Below, one piece after another: positions 9,690 to 22,100 of a stretch of DNA of 64,000 bases. Source of the stretch: Asterias rubens (taxonomy: Eukaryota > Echinodermata > Asteroidea > Forcipulatida > Asteriidae); NCBI RefSeq assembly GCF_902459465.1, contig NC_047065.1, positions 20,969,828-21,033,827 on the forward strand, given 5' to 3'. The notes beneath the pieces are model-generated. The model searched no databases. It had not been told where the DNA came from and saw only the letters and a list, made by a program, of their open reading frames with translations. The translations under genes and the position numbers were made by a program. The stretch's first letter is position 1; each line of letters begins with the position of its first letter.

Positions 9690-9811
9690 GGGGTGGATTT
9701 CACAAAGGTAGTCCTAACTTATAGGATGAGTTACTGGTCCTAACCACTCTTTTCTCTTAGCATTGCCTAGGACTAGTCCTAAGATAGGACTACCTTTGTG
9801 AAATCCACCCC
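9690..9811. repeat. MITE family G, short clean copy
   Basis: GGGGTGGATTTCACAAAGGT at the left end pairs with ACCTTTGTGAAATCCACCCC at the right end; the arms also carry GTCCTAA words. Confidence 0.85.
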
Positions 9812-10266
9812 AGAATGTTTACTGGACCACAATCAAAATGAGAAAAGACTTTTATTACCTAAACTGCTTTTAATTGAACAACACTATATGAGAAGATTAA
9901 CAACAATTTAGATAGGTCCTTTCACATTTTGTTGTAGGTAAAATTTGATATTCAACAGAAGATGTTTTAGACTCAAAAGTCATCATTTAAACATTACTTT
10001 TATTTAAAATTAAAATTATTTTGCAGTGTGGTGTTTTTGACTCCAAGCCCATGATTTATTTCAGTTTAATGGCCCATTACTAAAATCATTGGCCTCAGGA
10101 TAGGCCATTAAGTGTCAATTTCAACCCCTGTTGTATATAGACGATGTGACATCTGACGTCACACGAAAACCATAACATGATTCGCGCGCATACCGCCGGG
10201 CAAAACCTTTGTGTTTTGGCAGCCAGCTAGAAAGTGTATGCAATCTTACGGTTACACACCTATAAT
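9812..10266. other. AT-rich stretch, nothing recognised
   Basis: No coding signal or structured repeat was seen. Confidence 0.4.
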
Positions 10267-10502
10267 CCGACACCCCTATGTTCCGACACCCCTATGTTCC
10301 GACAACTCAGCCTATATTCCGACACCCCTACATTCCGACATCCCTATATTCCGACACCCCTATATTCCGACACCCCTATATTCCAACACCCCTATATTCC
10401 GACATTCCTATATTCCGACACCCCTATATTCCGACATCCCTATGTTCCGAAACCCCTATATTCCGACACCCCTATGTTCCGACACCCCACTGTTCCGACA
10501 AG
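10267..10502. repeat. 16-bp minisatellite
   Basis: About 15 units of CCGACACCCCTATATT with small variants. Three open frames of about 100 codons across it exist only because the unit lacks stops. Confidence 0.9.
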
Positions 10503-11301
10503 TTGTTTCCGCACATTATTACTCAGTTGATCAATAACAAAAACACAACTTATATTACGCCAGGTTTCCCAGTAAATTTCGGCCGGGATTAGGTTTGAAC
10601 ATTCATAAGATGAATGTGTACTGTTTTAAAAAGTGATGGAATTACGCATGCATTTCATTATTTTTTTTGTGGTTATATACATGAGTGTGGCTCACCGAGG
10701 TAGCTGGCAATGAAATACTCGGTACTTTGCTATTGTTAGATGCGTGTCCGTGTTGATAACATTTCATGAGCTTTCAATTAATAACAATTCCAACCCTCTC
10801 CTGCGTTTATTGCGCCGATGTGTAATTTCTTTCTTTTGCCCCCCCCCCCCACAAAAAATATATATATATAAGTGGTTTTTATTAATTCATCACTGTAACT
10901 ATCTGATGTAAGTACCCCCCCCCCCCTTTTTTTCCACAGGTCCCTCATACCAATTTTTAAAATCATCATACCTTTGATCTTGCTATTCTTATTAATTGAC
11001 CATTGTTAGTTGCATCATGATGCAACTTGCTCACTAATCCTACCAAGTTCATGTCTCCCTGCATTGTTGTCGAACAATACATTTACCACTTTTATGGTCC
11101 AGTAACCCATCCTTTCATTCTAAACATCCTTTGTCCTCGCCACTTCACTCCTATTGGTTCATAGCCACCAATATTGTCTCTGAAATAGAAACTTTGATTG
11201 GCTATTATTTTCCCGCTTCTTTCTGGATCCTTTCCTTAATCCCTTTCCCCCTCTCTTTTTCTATAAATGGATATGTATTTGTTTGTACTTGTTTTATGCC
11301 T
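10503..11301. other. Non-coding stretch with two poly-C tracts
   Basis: Poly-C runs lie at about 10840-10850 and 10915-10926, with a short TA microsatellite beside the first. No gene was recognised. Confidence 0.4.
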
Positions 11302-11331
11302 CTGAAGAAGGTCCGGATTGGATCGAAAGCT
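11302..11331 (+). mobile_element. Hammerhead-like motif of a Penelope-like relic
   Basis: CTGAAGA, then a GGTCC/GGATC stem closed by a 5-nt loop, then GAAAGC. The order CTGANGA-stem-GAAA is that of a hammerhead core, with one extra base before the stem. The same layout appears on the minus strand at 1957-1924. Confidence 0.4.
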
Positions 11332-12656
11332 AAGGCCATCTACCCTATTCATTAATATATAAATAATGGTTGTAAAACTTTAAAAAAATAATACGACACG
11401 CATCAGTAGATATGGCTGTAGATCGTAACAACTTTGAGAAACTCACCTTTTAATACGTCCACCCAGGAGCAAAAATCCTCATTCTTGTAACTTTTTGCTC
11501 GACGAGCACGAACAACATGACTGCATGGACTGAGACGTTAGCAACTTGTCACGCAGACACGCGCGTGCGCACACGCGGGGAAAAACATAACTTGCATGTA
11601 AACACCGGATTCTTTTCACAGTTCCTTGTAATACCTACCAATGCCATGTAAAGTTTCTCTTTACTTCGGTAAATCTTACATAACTTTGGTTAACTGCATT
11701 ACTTACTCTCAAAACATGTATATATTTGTTTACATTACAAATCAGTATATATTTTTGGCCGTGTTTTACTTAAGTTAGGTAGTTTCTTACATAACTTCTT
11801 TTACAAAACATCTTTTTACCACTTGTTTTCTGAGTGTACATTTTATAGAAAAAAGGAGGGGAAATGGATTAAGGGAAAGATCAAGAAAAAAAGGTTAATA
11901 CAAATGTATATTTTTTTAATCTAACCTTTTTAACCAAAATATATACCAACATAAATATATTCAGACGTTACTTATAGATGAACAATAGCAGCTTCTTGTG
12001 AGAATTTACGGGGTTTTTTTATACAGAGTCTTTCATTGTGTTACCACAAGTATTATTCATATTTTAATGTAACAATGGTAGCATGATGGTTTAATTAGGT
12101 GATTTTTAACTGAAATTGGTATTAAATACAATGTATGTAACATTTGTTGAAGTAAGCATCTAGCATTCAAACTTGTCATTATTTTGTGACTAAGTAGACT
12201 TGGCCCCTGTCTTTATACGAGCCTCAAAGAATGACGCCAGACGTTCAGGCTAGTGACTAAGTAGCTCTCTTGATTTGTCGTGTATTTGTTTAGCCCTAGA
12301 GGGCGAACTTATTTATCGTACGTATTTTTCGTTTTTTTTATAAATTTTATTCAAGTAAACACTCTTTAAAAGACAAGGCGCGACCCGCTTGTAAAAAATG
12401 TGGGTTTTGTTAAAACACGCGATTTTTCTTTTTTTTTTAGATTAAAGCTTAGAGGGGATTGTCTTTGAAGCTAGTTATTGTTAGTAAATGGAGCCCTGTA
12501 CTTTTTTCATATTCATGGCCTTTGCATTTTCGTACTGGGTCTAGCAAGTACGAAAATGCCAAATGTAAATATCTTCAAAAATGAGTACTCGGTCTAGTTA
12601 ATGGAATACAACTAATCATGGGACAGTTGTTTTTGAAGTAACTTTATACATTGAAA
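11332..12656. other. AT-rich stretch, nothing recognised
   Basis: No frame above background, no repeat with long arms and no recognisable exon was seen. Confidence 0.45.
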
Positions 12657-12865
12657 AACACCACTCTTTACATTTCGAGTTGTGCCTCATATGGCTCTTT
12701 AAAAAGAGTGGTGGTTATTCACTCTTTTAGAGGAGTTTCACTCCGGGATAGAGTGAAAAATCACTCAAAAAGCTGCAAACTTCAATCTGAAAGAGTGGAA
12801 GACCACTCGAACAAGAGTTGTCCCTCTGATATGGCTCTTAAAGAGTGCCTTTTCACTCTTTTGCA
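12657..12865. repeat. Degenerate ACTCTTT-rich repeat
   Basis: Two direct copies of a block, GAGTTGTGCCTCATATGGCT (12678) and its relative near 12813, each followed by GAGTG/CACTCTT words that can pair with each other. Confidence 0.5.
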
Positions 12866-13499
12866 TTTATGATGTTGTAATAATCATGTGATGGTCTTTT
12901 GCAACCTATGATCAAAGTTTTGTCATCGGTGATGGTCTTACGTCATGATCGGTGATCCACTTTAGTGCGTCGCCTTTTGAACGTGAAATTTTTACCGCGT
13001 CCATGGCTAACCATGGACCAACACTTTTTCTACACAGGCAATGGCGCGCATGTAGCTGTTGTATCCCAACATATTAAATGCATGAAACAACAACAATCCT
13101 GTAAATAAATGTGGGCTGAATTGGTCATCGAATTTGCAAGAGAATAATAAAATCAAAACAGGTATGTTGCATTACTTTGTGTGCTTTCAGATGCATAGTA
13201 AACGGCTTCAACTGAATTCTTCAGAGAAACTATACCAGGGATGAGACTGTTCAGACTTTGGCCGAACCATTTATTTAATTTTATTTTATATCCTCTGACT
13301 GACGGTTTTTATTTCAAATAACCACTTTGTATGCACATAAAGCTAAAAGTTAGTATAGGTTTCCCGGCCAATTTCAACAACGAAAAATCATAAACTTTAA
13401 CACGTCCTGGTTCATTCAATTTCGTTTGAAATTGAATGCTCAGTTGAATCATCATTCAACGGTCAAAAGGAGCAATTCAATTTCACTGATAAAGGCACT
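12866..13499. other. Stretch with nothing recognised
   Basis: Contains a short family A-like remnant (near 13095-13160: CTGTAAATAAA, GAATTGGTCATCGAA). No gene was seen. Confidence 0.4.
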
Positions 13500-13800
13500 G
13501 GATGACCGAGGCTGGCTCAAAGAGAAATATAGCGCTACGATCGTCTCCACGTTCGATCGTGGAGACGAAAGCGGAGCGATCTCGTTTTATCTCTCCCGGA
13601 GATAAAATTTCTACCCTGCCGGTGTCGCATGCAATTATGTCCTCTATATGCAATACTATCCGGAGACAGTATTGCATATGCAATAATGTCAGCCGGACAC
13701 ATTTGCATATGCAATCGTGTCGGCTGTCCGCCTGGACGCTGCTGCATAATGCAATGTGTCGCCCGGACACATTTGCATATGCAGTCGTGTCCGCCCCCGT
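13500..13800. repeat. Cluster of POU-octamer-like palindromes and hairpins
   Basis: Perfect hairpins GTCTCCACG/CGTGGAGAC (13544-13567) and TTTATCTC/GGAGATAAA are followed by repeated words CCGGACACATTTGCATATGC and ATTGCATATGCAAT. TTTGCATATGCAA is palindromic and contains the ATTTGCAT octamer. The words recur near 14221-14285. A 151-codon minus frame across the block follows from the repeats and is not called. Confidence 0.55.
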
Positions 13801-14215
13801 GAAAAACTGTCCTTGTAGTAAATAAACGAACGCCCTTGGTCGACGGAACACGTTCGTCATTTTTTTGTACAAGCTAAGTGCATGTATGTTTATGAATGAC
13901 ATGGGAAATGTTCGGCCATTGGGTAATATTCGCTGCAATCATAAAATACGTATTATTCACGCTGCATATACGTAGGTTCATTGCATGCACGCTCGCTTAC
14001 GCGCGCACATACAATCGTCATGTATAGTCGATGCCTACATGTCAACCAGACGGTTTTTTCATAGCCCCGGACGCAATTCTTTTTTTCAAACGACGTTGCA
14101 ATTTGTTTTTCCCTTTCCGTCAAAATTGGGTCTTTCCGTCAAAAATACGTCATGATGAAATTGACCTGCTCTTTTACCTAATCATTGCAAAAAATGCAAT
14201 GTCGTTTGGGGAACA

Positions 14216-14300
14216 AAAAATAGCGCCTCCGGACACGATTGTCCGGAGCGACAGTATTGCATGGCGGACACAATTGCATCTGACACCGGCCTTGGTCGAA
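14216..14300. repeat. Second, shorter octamer-like block
   Basis: CCGGACACGATTGTCCGG is an almost perfect palindrome; it is followed by CAGTATTGCATGG and CGGACACAATTGCATCTGAC, the same words as at 13630-13795. Confidence 0.5.
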
Positions 14301-14894
14301 GACTTTGGGCGTTGTATGTAAACACTCACACGTTGTTTAATATTGTCACATGCTTATGATTCTATTATTCTATAAATAATGCTAATAATAGCATGACGTA
14401 ACTTAATTTATCACTAACTACACTCTGCCTTTAAAATTACCAACTGCGCGTGCTAAAATAATATTCTGAAAATAGTCTGGTAATAGCTGTGGCGCTTCCA
14501 ATGGCTTACACTTAGTCGAGAAGTCTGGGGTCAGGCCCTTTCATGTTTATGTACAAACGATGAGTAAAAATCAGATGATGCTGAAATCCACACAGCTAGC
14601 TGTACACCGACGTTCCGAAAACCCGACGTAAACAAGAAAGCAGATTGGAGAGAAGGTAACAAGTTGTGTTTTAAAACATTGGCTTGTGTCGTATTTAGTC
14701 GAGTCCATAAATATCGAAAGGAGAAACTGAGAAGACTGCTTTTTAGTAACTAAGTTAGTGTTGCTGTGTTGAAAATCATATTTCCGGCTGCCACCACTTT
14801 GTAATCTTTTTCATCATTCGTATATAATAATATATGTCTATGACTTTTAATTTATTATGGAATTACATTTTACCACGAGACAAGTATAAAAGGA
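14301..14894. other. AT-rich stretch, nothing recognised
   Basis: No coding or structured signal was seen. Confidence 0.4.
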
Positions 14895-15018
14895 AAAGTT
14901 TCCGCATGGCGCCACCACTTTTTCAATCGATATGAAATAATATAGTATCTAATTTACCTCATTGATATATCAATTTTTGTAAAAATAAGTGAAAAAGTGG
15001 TGGCGCCATACGGAAAGT
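14895..15018. repeat. Short palindromic MITE
   Basis: Left end TTTCCGCATGGCGCCACCAC and right end GTGGTGGCGCCATACGGAAA are inverted copies; the AT-rich middle contains TCATTGATATATCAATT, another palindrome. Confidence 0.85.
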
Positions 15019-15167
15019 TATCCGTATAAAATAACAAGACTAATAATAGTAATACAGACATATGACAAGTTCGTGTTCCTAGAATTTGTGTCATGATTTT
15101 TGAAAGTGGTAAAAATTGAGCAAATCTGTTGACTAAACTATTTCGCCTTTTTCACTTGAATAAGCTT

Positions 15168-15205
15168 CGTAACCCTCCGGCTCCGCCGTCGGCAGGAGGG
15201 TTACG
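15168..15205. repeat. GC-rich hairpin
   Basis: CGTAACCCTCC and GGAGGGTTACG pair around a GCTCCGCCGTCGGC loop. No transcript context is visible. Confidence 0.6.
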
Positions 15206-15229
15206 TTATCGCAACAAGCATATGTGCAG

Positions 15230-15302
15230 ATACAGCAAGTGAGTCTTGAGAAGACTGGTCTTTGACAACTACCAATAGTCATAGTGTCAAGTGGCTTTAA
15301 AT
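15230..15302. repeat. MITE family A, 3' end only
   Basis: GAGAAGACTGGTCTTTGACA, then a degenerate CAAGTGGCTTTAAA terminus. It is the right end of the family A consensus. Confidence 0.65.
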
Positions 15303-16014
15303 ACATTAAGTGAAGCAGATTGTCTCAGTCCATAGTATAGTTTTGGAGGAGCTTACACAAGTGCCCAATCACCTAGGGTAGCCCTTGATTTTTTTGAGGG
15401 GTTAGACAACTCAAGTTGTTTCGGTCCTAAAATCCTACTACTTGCCGTCAACTCATCGTCAACTCACTTGTGCCATCAACTCGCCGTAACTCAACCACTA
15501 CGCAGATTGCAGGTATTGTTTAGTCTTGACTAAAGTCGTCAGCGATCAATTTACACAAAGCGCTGTACATAATACACTATCTATGCGGTACCGATAATTG
15601 ACGCCTAATTGGGCTAAGACTATTCCCTTTTCAGGAAAGTGCCCTCTGTTATCCATGTTGTGCAAGCCCTGTGAAAAAGCAAGATGGCGGCCGACAGCTT
15701 TGCTGCTTCACGATCATTTTTTCACAAGAACAAAACTCAATTAAATGTTGTAAAAATAACTAAAATATATCATAAAAGTTTCTTTTTTGGATTTTAAATG
15801 TATATTGGTTGAGTTGACGGCGAATTGACAGCACCAAGCAAGTTGACAGCAAATAGTAGGACCCAGTTGTTTGAGAGAGTGATTTCATGATAATAAATAT
15901 GAGCTCCTGAATGTATATTGGTGATAAACCATGAAGTATAAACGGAACATTATTTTATCCGTACAGGGAGAGAACATCTTATCTTTAGAAACATTGTGAA
16001 CAACTGAAACAATA
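15303..16014. other. Upstream region of IST1
   Basis: No clear promoter motif. TTTTATCCGTACAG (15953-15966) looks like a splice acceptor, so the first coding exon may begin at 15967 with an untranslated exon further upstream. Confidence 0.35.
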
Positions 16015-16102
16015 ATGTTTAGTGGCGGGTTTAGGTCTACAAAATTCTCCACAACAGCTCGTCTGTCAATCAACAGGTTGAAGCTTCTGGAGAAGAAAAA
16101 GA
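16015..16102 (+). CDS. IST1: IST1 exon 1
   Basis: Encodes MFSGGFRSTKFSTTARLSIN then RLKLLEKKK. Too short for ordinary frame scans. Found by homology to the conserved N-terminal helix; the donor GTAAGT opens a minisatellite. Confidence 0.92.
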
Positions 16103-19100
16103 GTAAGTAAACAGGTACACTTAGAACTATGACTGAGGTTCTAATTAAACAGGTACACTTAGAACTATGACTGAGGTTCTAATTAAACAGGTACACTTAG
16201 AACTATGACTGAGGTTCTAAGTAAACAGGTACACTTAGAACTATGACTGAGGTTCTAAGTAAACAGGTACACTTAGAACTATGACTGAGGTTCTAAGTAA
16301 ACAGGTACACTTAGAACTATGACTGAGGTTCTAAGTAAACAGGTACACTTAGAACTATGACTGAGGTTCTAAGTAAACAGGTACACTTAGAACTATGACT
16401 GAGGTTCTAAGTAAACAGGTACACTTAGAACTATGACTGAGGTTCGTTCAACATTCAGGGAGCAAAAGCGGAACCAACCTCATGTCGTAGACATGTTGAT
16501 CTTCCATTATTCTCTCGCAACTTTGACGACCTATAAACCTTTTTGAGGTATGGCGGACACAATGCTACAACACTGTAAAATTGTGGTAAATTTGTGCGTA
16601 TTGACCATATAAATAAAACGTATGTTATTCAATGAAGTGCGCATTTTAGGCGACGTGGCGTTTACACGTAAACCTAATGACCACCAACATGGTGAGCGTA
16701 GCACCAGTCTCGGCGTGTGGCGCGCGCGTATCACGTCCGCCATACCTCAAAAAGGCTTATTGAGTTCATATTTTCACAGATTCGTTATTTTATGCCTAGT
16801 GCTGGGATACATACATCATATCAAGTGAGAAGACTGGTCGTTGACAATTACCGAGGGTGTCTAGTGCCTTTAAGGGAGGTTTAATGGGAAGGATGAGATC
16901 AAGTTTCTCTTACAATCATGGCTTTCTTTGTGTAATAATTGTTCAAATAAAAACAGTGACCATACATGTTGAACTGTGTCAGGACTTGGGTAGTCTTTTT
17001 CATTTGGATTCTGTACTTGTATAATAAACACTGGTCCAGTACAAAGCTTGAGGAAGCGTCCTGCAGAGTTGTATTTTTCCCCAAAACAATTGGCCCTGAT
17101 CCCGCCCTGGACCCCCTATTCTAAGATATTAAGTGTTGCTCAAACACTGTTTACCAATAATACTGTATCAAACCTATGTTTTGGATTTACAGCTGAACAG
17201 GCACAGAAGGCAAGAAAGGAGATTGCTGATTATCTGGCGATGGGTAAAGATGAGAGAGCAAGGATCAGGGTAAGACACTCTTTATAGTCAGGGATGACCA
17301 TCTTATGACTTACAGACCTTTTTATTTCAGACCTTTTTATGAGATATGCATGTACATGTAGTTGACGTGGTTGTTACCGCACAACCAATTTTTTTTTCAA
17401 TACCTATATTATTTTGAAGAAGATTTTTTTTTTAACCCTCTTCCAAACACATTTGTCCTCCTTGCAGGTAGAGCATATTATCCGTGAGGATTACCTTGTT
17501 GAGGGCATGGAGATCGTGGAGCTGTATCTAGACCTGCTGCTCGCTAGGTTAGGTCTGATCCAAGCCACAAAGACCCTGGACCCCGGGATCGCAGAGGCAG
17601 TAGCCAGCGTGATCTGGGTCACACCGCGATTGTCTGCCGAAGTGGCAGAATTGAAATCAGTAAGTCACATCCTCCCAACTTCCTATCTCATAATAATAAT
17701 ATGAAAACTTATAAAGCGCACAAATCCATCAAAGTGCTCATGGTGCTAAATAAAAACAGTATACACATTTACAATGACCAAAATTTTAACATAAGCCTAA
17801 GCTAAGAAGAAATCCTGCCGTCGATTTTAGGACTCGTCTTGTCCTCGAGTTCGAACGAGTTATAACTTAGGATTAATCTTAAGGTCTGCATGCTACAGGG
17901 GAGGGTTGGGACTCGTCCCAAGTCCGAAGATTAATCCTAAGTTAGGAAGAGTTTTGTGAAATCGACGGCAGAACATGTGTTAGAGAAATTCCAGACAATC
18001 CTAAGATAGTAGAAGAGAGTAATGAGAGAAGATAACTTGGAGTATCGTCTCATTTTTTACTTTGATACTTTACATACGTGTAGTACATGTAGGCCATAAA
18101 GACGATTGCTGCCCTGCCCTTGAACCACGGCTCACCCTTAACACTAGCCCTACGTACATTGTCCAATAAAAACTACTTGTTAACATCACTTCTCAACAGG
18201 CCCTATGGGCTTATGATACCGTGCGACCTACTTGTGTTGAATGCTCAAATTTCTTTCTTTTCATATGTGAATAATAGTTTAAACCTTCAAACTGCGTTAT
18301 TTTATTATTTGTATAATGTGTGATTGGCGAACATTATCCAGTAAAAATTACTATAGGCTAGTAGACATCACTACTCAACTTGCCCTGCAGGCTACATAAA
18401 TAATGTGCAACCCACTTGTTTCAGTTGTGAAAAATAGTTTAAACTTTCAAATTGTGCTAATTAAAAAAAAAAAAATTACTGGAACATTGGGGTTTTCCCA
18501 GAAAAATTGAAAAAACTTTACAGGCCTGGAATTACACTGAGTCCATTGCCTCAGTTTCCCCTTGTCTTAGCCTTGATGCCCCCTTCAAAAGTTTCCCATT
18601 AACTTTAATATTTTCCAATGGAGGTGCCATTTGAATGAAAATAGCCTTGCCCTTGAAATTCCAGGCCAGACTTGAAATATTGTTTTGTAAGTATCAAAAA
18701 GCATATCTAGACACATGAAGAAAGAATGAATTAAAATTAAAATCCTTTCCAACTGTACATGTACCTTCTTTATTTCTCAGGTTTCAGAGCAACTTGTTCT
18801 AAAGTATGGGAGAGAATTTGGGGATTGTTGTAAAAAGGGAGAGTCAGAATCCATTAATGAAGGGGTAAGTAAGAGGTGAATTGTGTCTGACCTGTAGAAA
18901 TAGAACCCGGAGAACGCTGAGCGCGGCCACCCTCTGTGTCGTCTGTTGACGCGGCGTATCGATACCGTGCGATACTCGTGTATGGCAAAATTATCATCAC
19001 TTGACACGCGTGTATGGCAAAAAGGCAAGATGTCAGCGCACATAGACCATTTCTAGTGTGTTCATTGGTCAATGATGACCATTTCTAGTGTGTTCATTGG

Positions 19101-22100
19101 TCAATGATGACGTCACTGTATGGCAAAATATTTTCTAGGGTCTGACCCATTACTGTTTCATATCTGAACTTTAACATCCAATTTGGTTTTGAAGGGAAAA
19201 TGAAATATAGCATTTATTTCAATGCTGTCATACAATACAACAATGCACATTTATGTCCAAATTACGAAAGCAATATAGTATGGTATGACATATTAGGTAC
19301 ACAATGGTTCAATATTAAGCAGCAATTTAAAGACAACATTTGGGTATAAGGTTTAAAAGCAAGATGCTTTTGTACCCTAACCTATGGTCAGACAAACATT
19401 TAGTATAATACAACCAAGGTAGGGTAACATGGACCTAGGACAAACAAAGACAAAGACAACAAGGACATGTGGTGAATGCGTCCATACAGTACACAGTCAA
19501 CCCTCCTACTGTGTGACCGTTAAATACCATCAACTGTGGTTTATACGATCTATATACCATCTAGAAACCTCCAGATGAGCAGACACTGGTAACATTGTGC
19601 CATACACCTTCATTCAAAAAATTGTATGGGTGCTCACCCTCTCTTGCGTAACTACGCAAAAGCTTGCCTCGAATCATGTGACACAGCAACTGTCTACATG
19701 TAGTTTGGTGAATACAAATTTAAGTGGTAACTTGTGATCAAGCATGTCATTGTACCAGACAATATTCAAATCTAACACGCAAATGGCTTAATTAACGACT
19801 TGTGAAACTCGACAGCGGTTTGTTCATGGCCTATGAGCTCGTCTGTCGATTTCTTCCAGAATCAAACATAAGTGGTAACTTGTGATCAAGCACGTCATTG
19901 TACCAGCCAATATTCAAATCTAACACGCAAATGGCTTATTTAACGACTTGTGAAACTCGACAGCGGTTTGTTCATGGCCTATGGGCTCTTCTGTCGATTT
20001 CTTCCAGAATCATCTGATTGGACACTTTTTTTTTTTTTTTTTTTTTTTAATCAAACTGTCGTATAAAAATAAACAATTTTTTGGGGACAGAGGATGTGGA
20101 TTCGGCTGCCGCCATGGGTGTGTTTCCACCTACTCCTAGTGGTGAAAAAGGATATTACCTCCTTCACAGTTCATAATAATGTAGGCGTGGGTAGCGCCCG
20201 GCTCATAGAACAGAATGCATTACCTAATTTTATTTCTTAAAAGCAATTTTGTTTTGCTAAGCAGCTACATAAATTTGGACCCTGATTTAGTTGCACAGAT
20301 CCTAACTCATTCTTGTCAATATCTTGATACAGTTGAAGCATAAACTAGGCGTACAGGCTCCATCAAGACGTCTGGTTGAGAGTTACCTCGTAGAAATTGC
20401 AAAGAGTCACAGTGTTGCGTATGAGCCTGATCCATCAATTCTCAGTGTAAGTTTCTCTCAGTTTTATAAGTTATAATTATTGTTATTATATACTACACAC
20501 ACAGGTCCTTGTCATTTGGTTGAACACATGTCCTGTGATGCTCCAAAGTGTCTTATATCAAATATTATAGGATGCTTCTGACCCTTAGCAGCGTCTCTTC
20601 CAAAGAGTAATTGTTCCCCGCCAATCTGTACAAATTTCAAAAGGTTGTGTTATGGCAGACAATGTTGGTGTCAACATCTACATGGAGTTGTCACAATGTT
20701 AAGAACGTGATTTGAGAATTTTCAGATTGTGGGGTGGACAAGTTTCCGTTTCTATTTTGCCTATATTTTGACAAACATTTAAAATGGCAAGGATCTATAT
20801 GTGTGAGTTTTATAAACAGGTAATGTATGTATTTCGTTTGTGCATTTGTGCAGAATATAATCATTTGATGAAATCTGGCTTTTCCATTTTCACTCGGCGA
20901 GCACCTAGTGGTTATAGTCTGCAACAATGCCTTTATAAGCATCCATTTCGAGAGTCAAAATGTACACAAAGTAATTGACTCCCGAAATGATGGAAGTATT
21001 TAGGCGTGCATTGTTCGGAGGTGCATTCCACGTCAGGCAAGATTTTATGCAATACACCAATCCATACGGGGTCTGCCCACATGTGAGCAAGAACACGTGA
21101 GCCTCTCCAATTCCATTCTGCACAACTCTGCCGCGTGCGCCAAGCATACGCATATGCATGTCGGCCTTTATAGTGTCGGACTTTTGGTTGTGCAGTGGGT
21201 TGTATTTACGCAATGGGCGGAGCTTAATGGATCGGTCTATTAACTCTCTCAGACAGCAGCTGTGTTGGTACTTCCTTGATTTTTGATCGTTCAAAGTATT
21301 CAATTTAAAGGGGTGTTTGAAGCTTTGCACGGCCTTGAAAATAAAAAGGAACTATAAATAATAAACTTGCGGGTAACAACCATTTGTAAAATCTCTTTTG
21401 GTGAGTTTTGGTTCTGAGAAGTACTGATTTGATCTTGACATTTCAAACAGTACACTCTGCTCGTCTCCAGGAGAATTTTGATACCAGCGTCCATAATAGA
21501 GTGCAAGGTTTATTATCACATCTTGGTGAGAAATAGTTTTCTTAATTTATCGCAAGATGCTGTCGTTGGTGATATAAGTTCTTCTTTCTTTCCAGCCTCC
21601 AGAGATTGAGGGTCTCCTGATGGATCTTGGAGATGAAGTCTTGTCAGGAAACAAAAAGGGACCAGGAGGAGGTGGCGGCGGTGGTTCAACTGCCCCGCCC
21701 CAGCAGCATAGCTACCCACCTCCTGCTCATGCTTACCCCCCTCCAGCCCAGGCTTATCCCCCTCCAGCCCAGGCCTACCCCCCTCCAGCAAACCCGGCCT
21801 ACCCCCCTCCAGCGAACCCGGCCTACCCTCCACCTGCAATGCAGAGTTACCCCCCTCCACAATCGGTAAGATAACAAACTCTTATTTAATTGCTTGCTAA
21901 GCATGCTTGGGTGGTTTGTTCGATATCGTCTAATTGCAGTAAAATTTCTTGATCCCTGAAGCAAGAATAAAAAGGTTTCAGGGGTAGAACTTATTTAGTA
22001 TCATAGAAAAATGCTTGCTATGCATGCTTGTGTGTTTAGTTTGATAACGTTAAATTGCAGTAAAATATCTTTAAAGGAACACGTTGCTTTGGATCGGTGA

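Noticed and set aside
10211-10592. Three overlapping frames of about 100 codons
   Set aside because: They only read through a 16-bp minisatellite whose unit lacks stops in these frames.
13483-13938. 151-codon minus-strand frame
   Set aside because: Its repeated peptide follows from the octamer-like DNA repeats; no family resemblance and no splice context.
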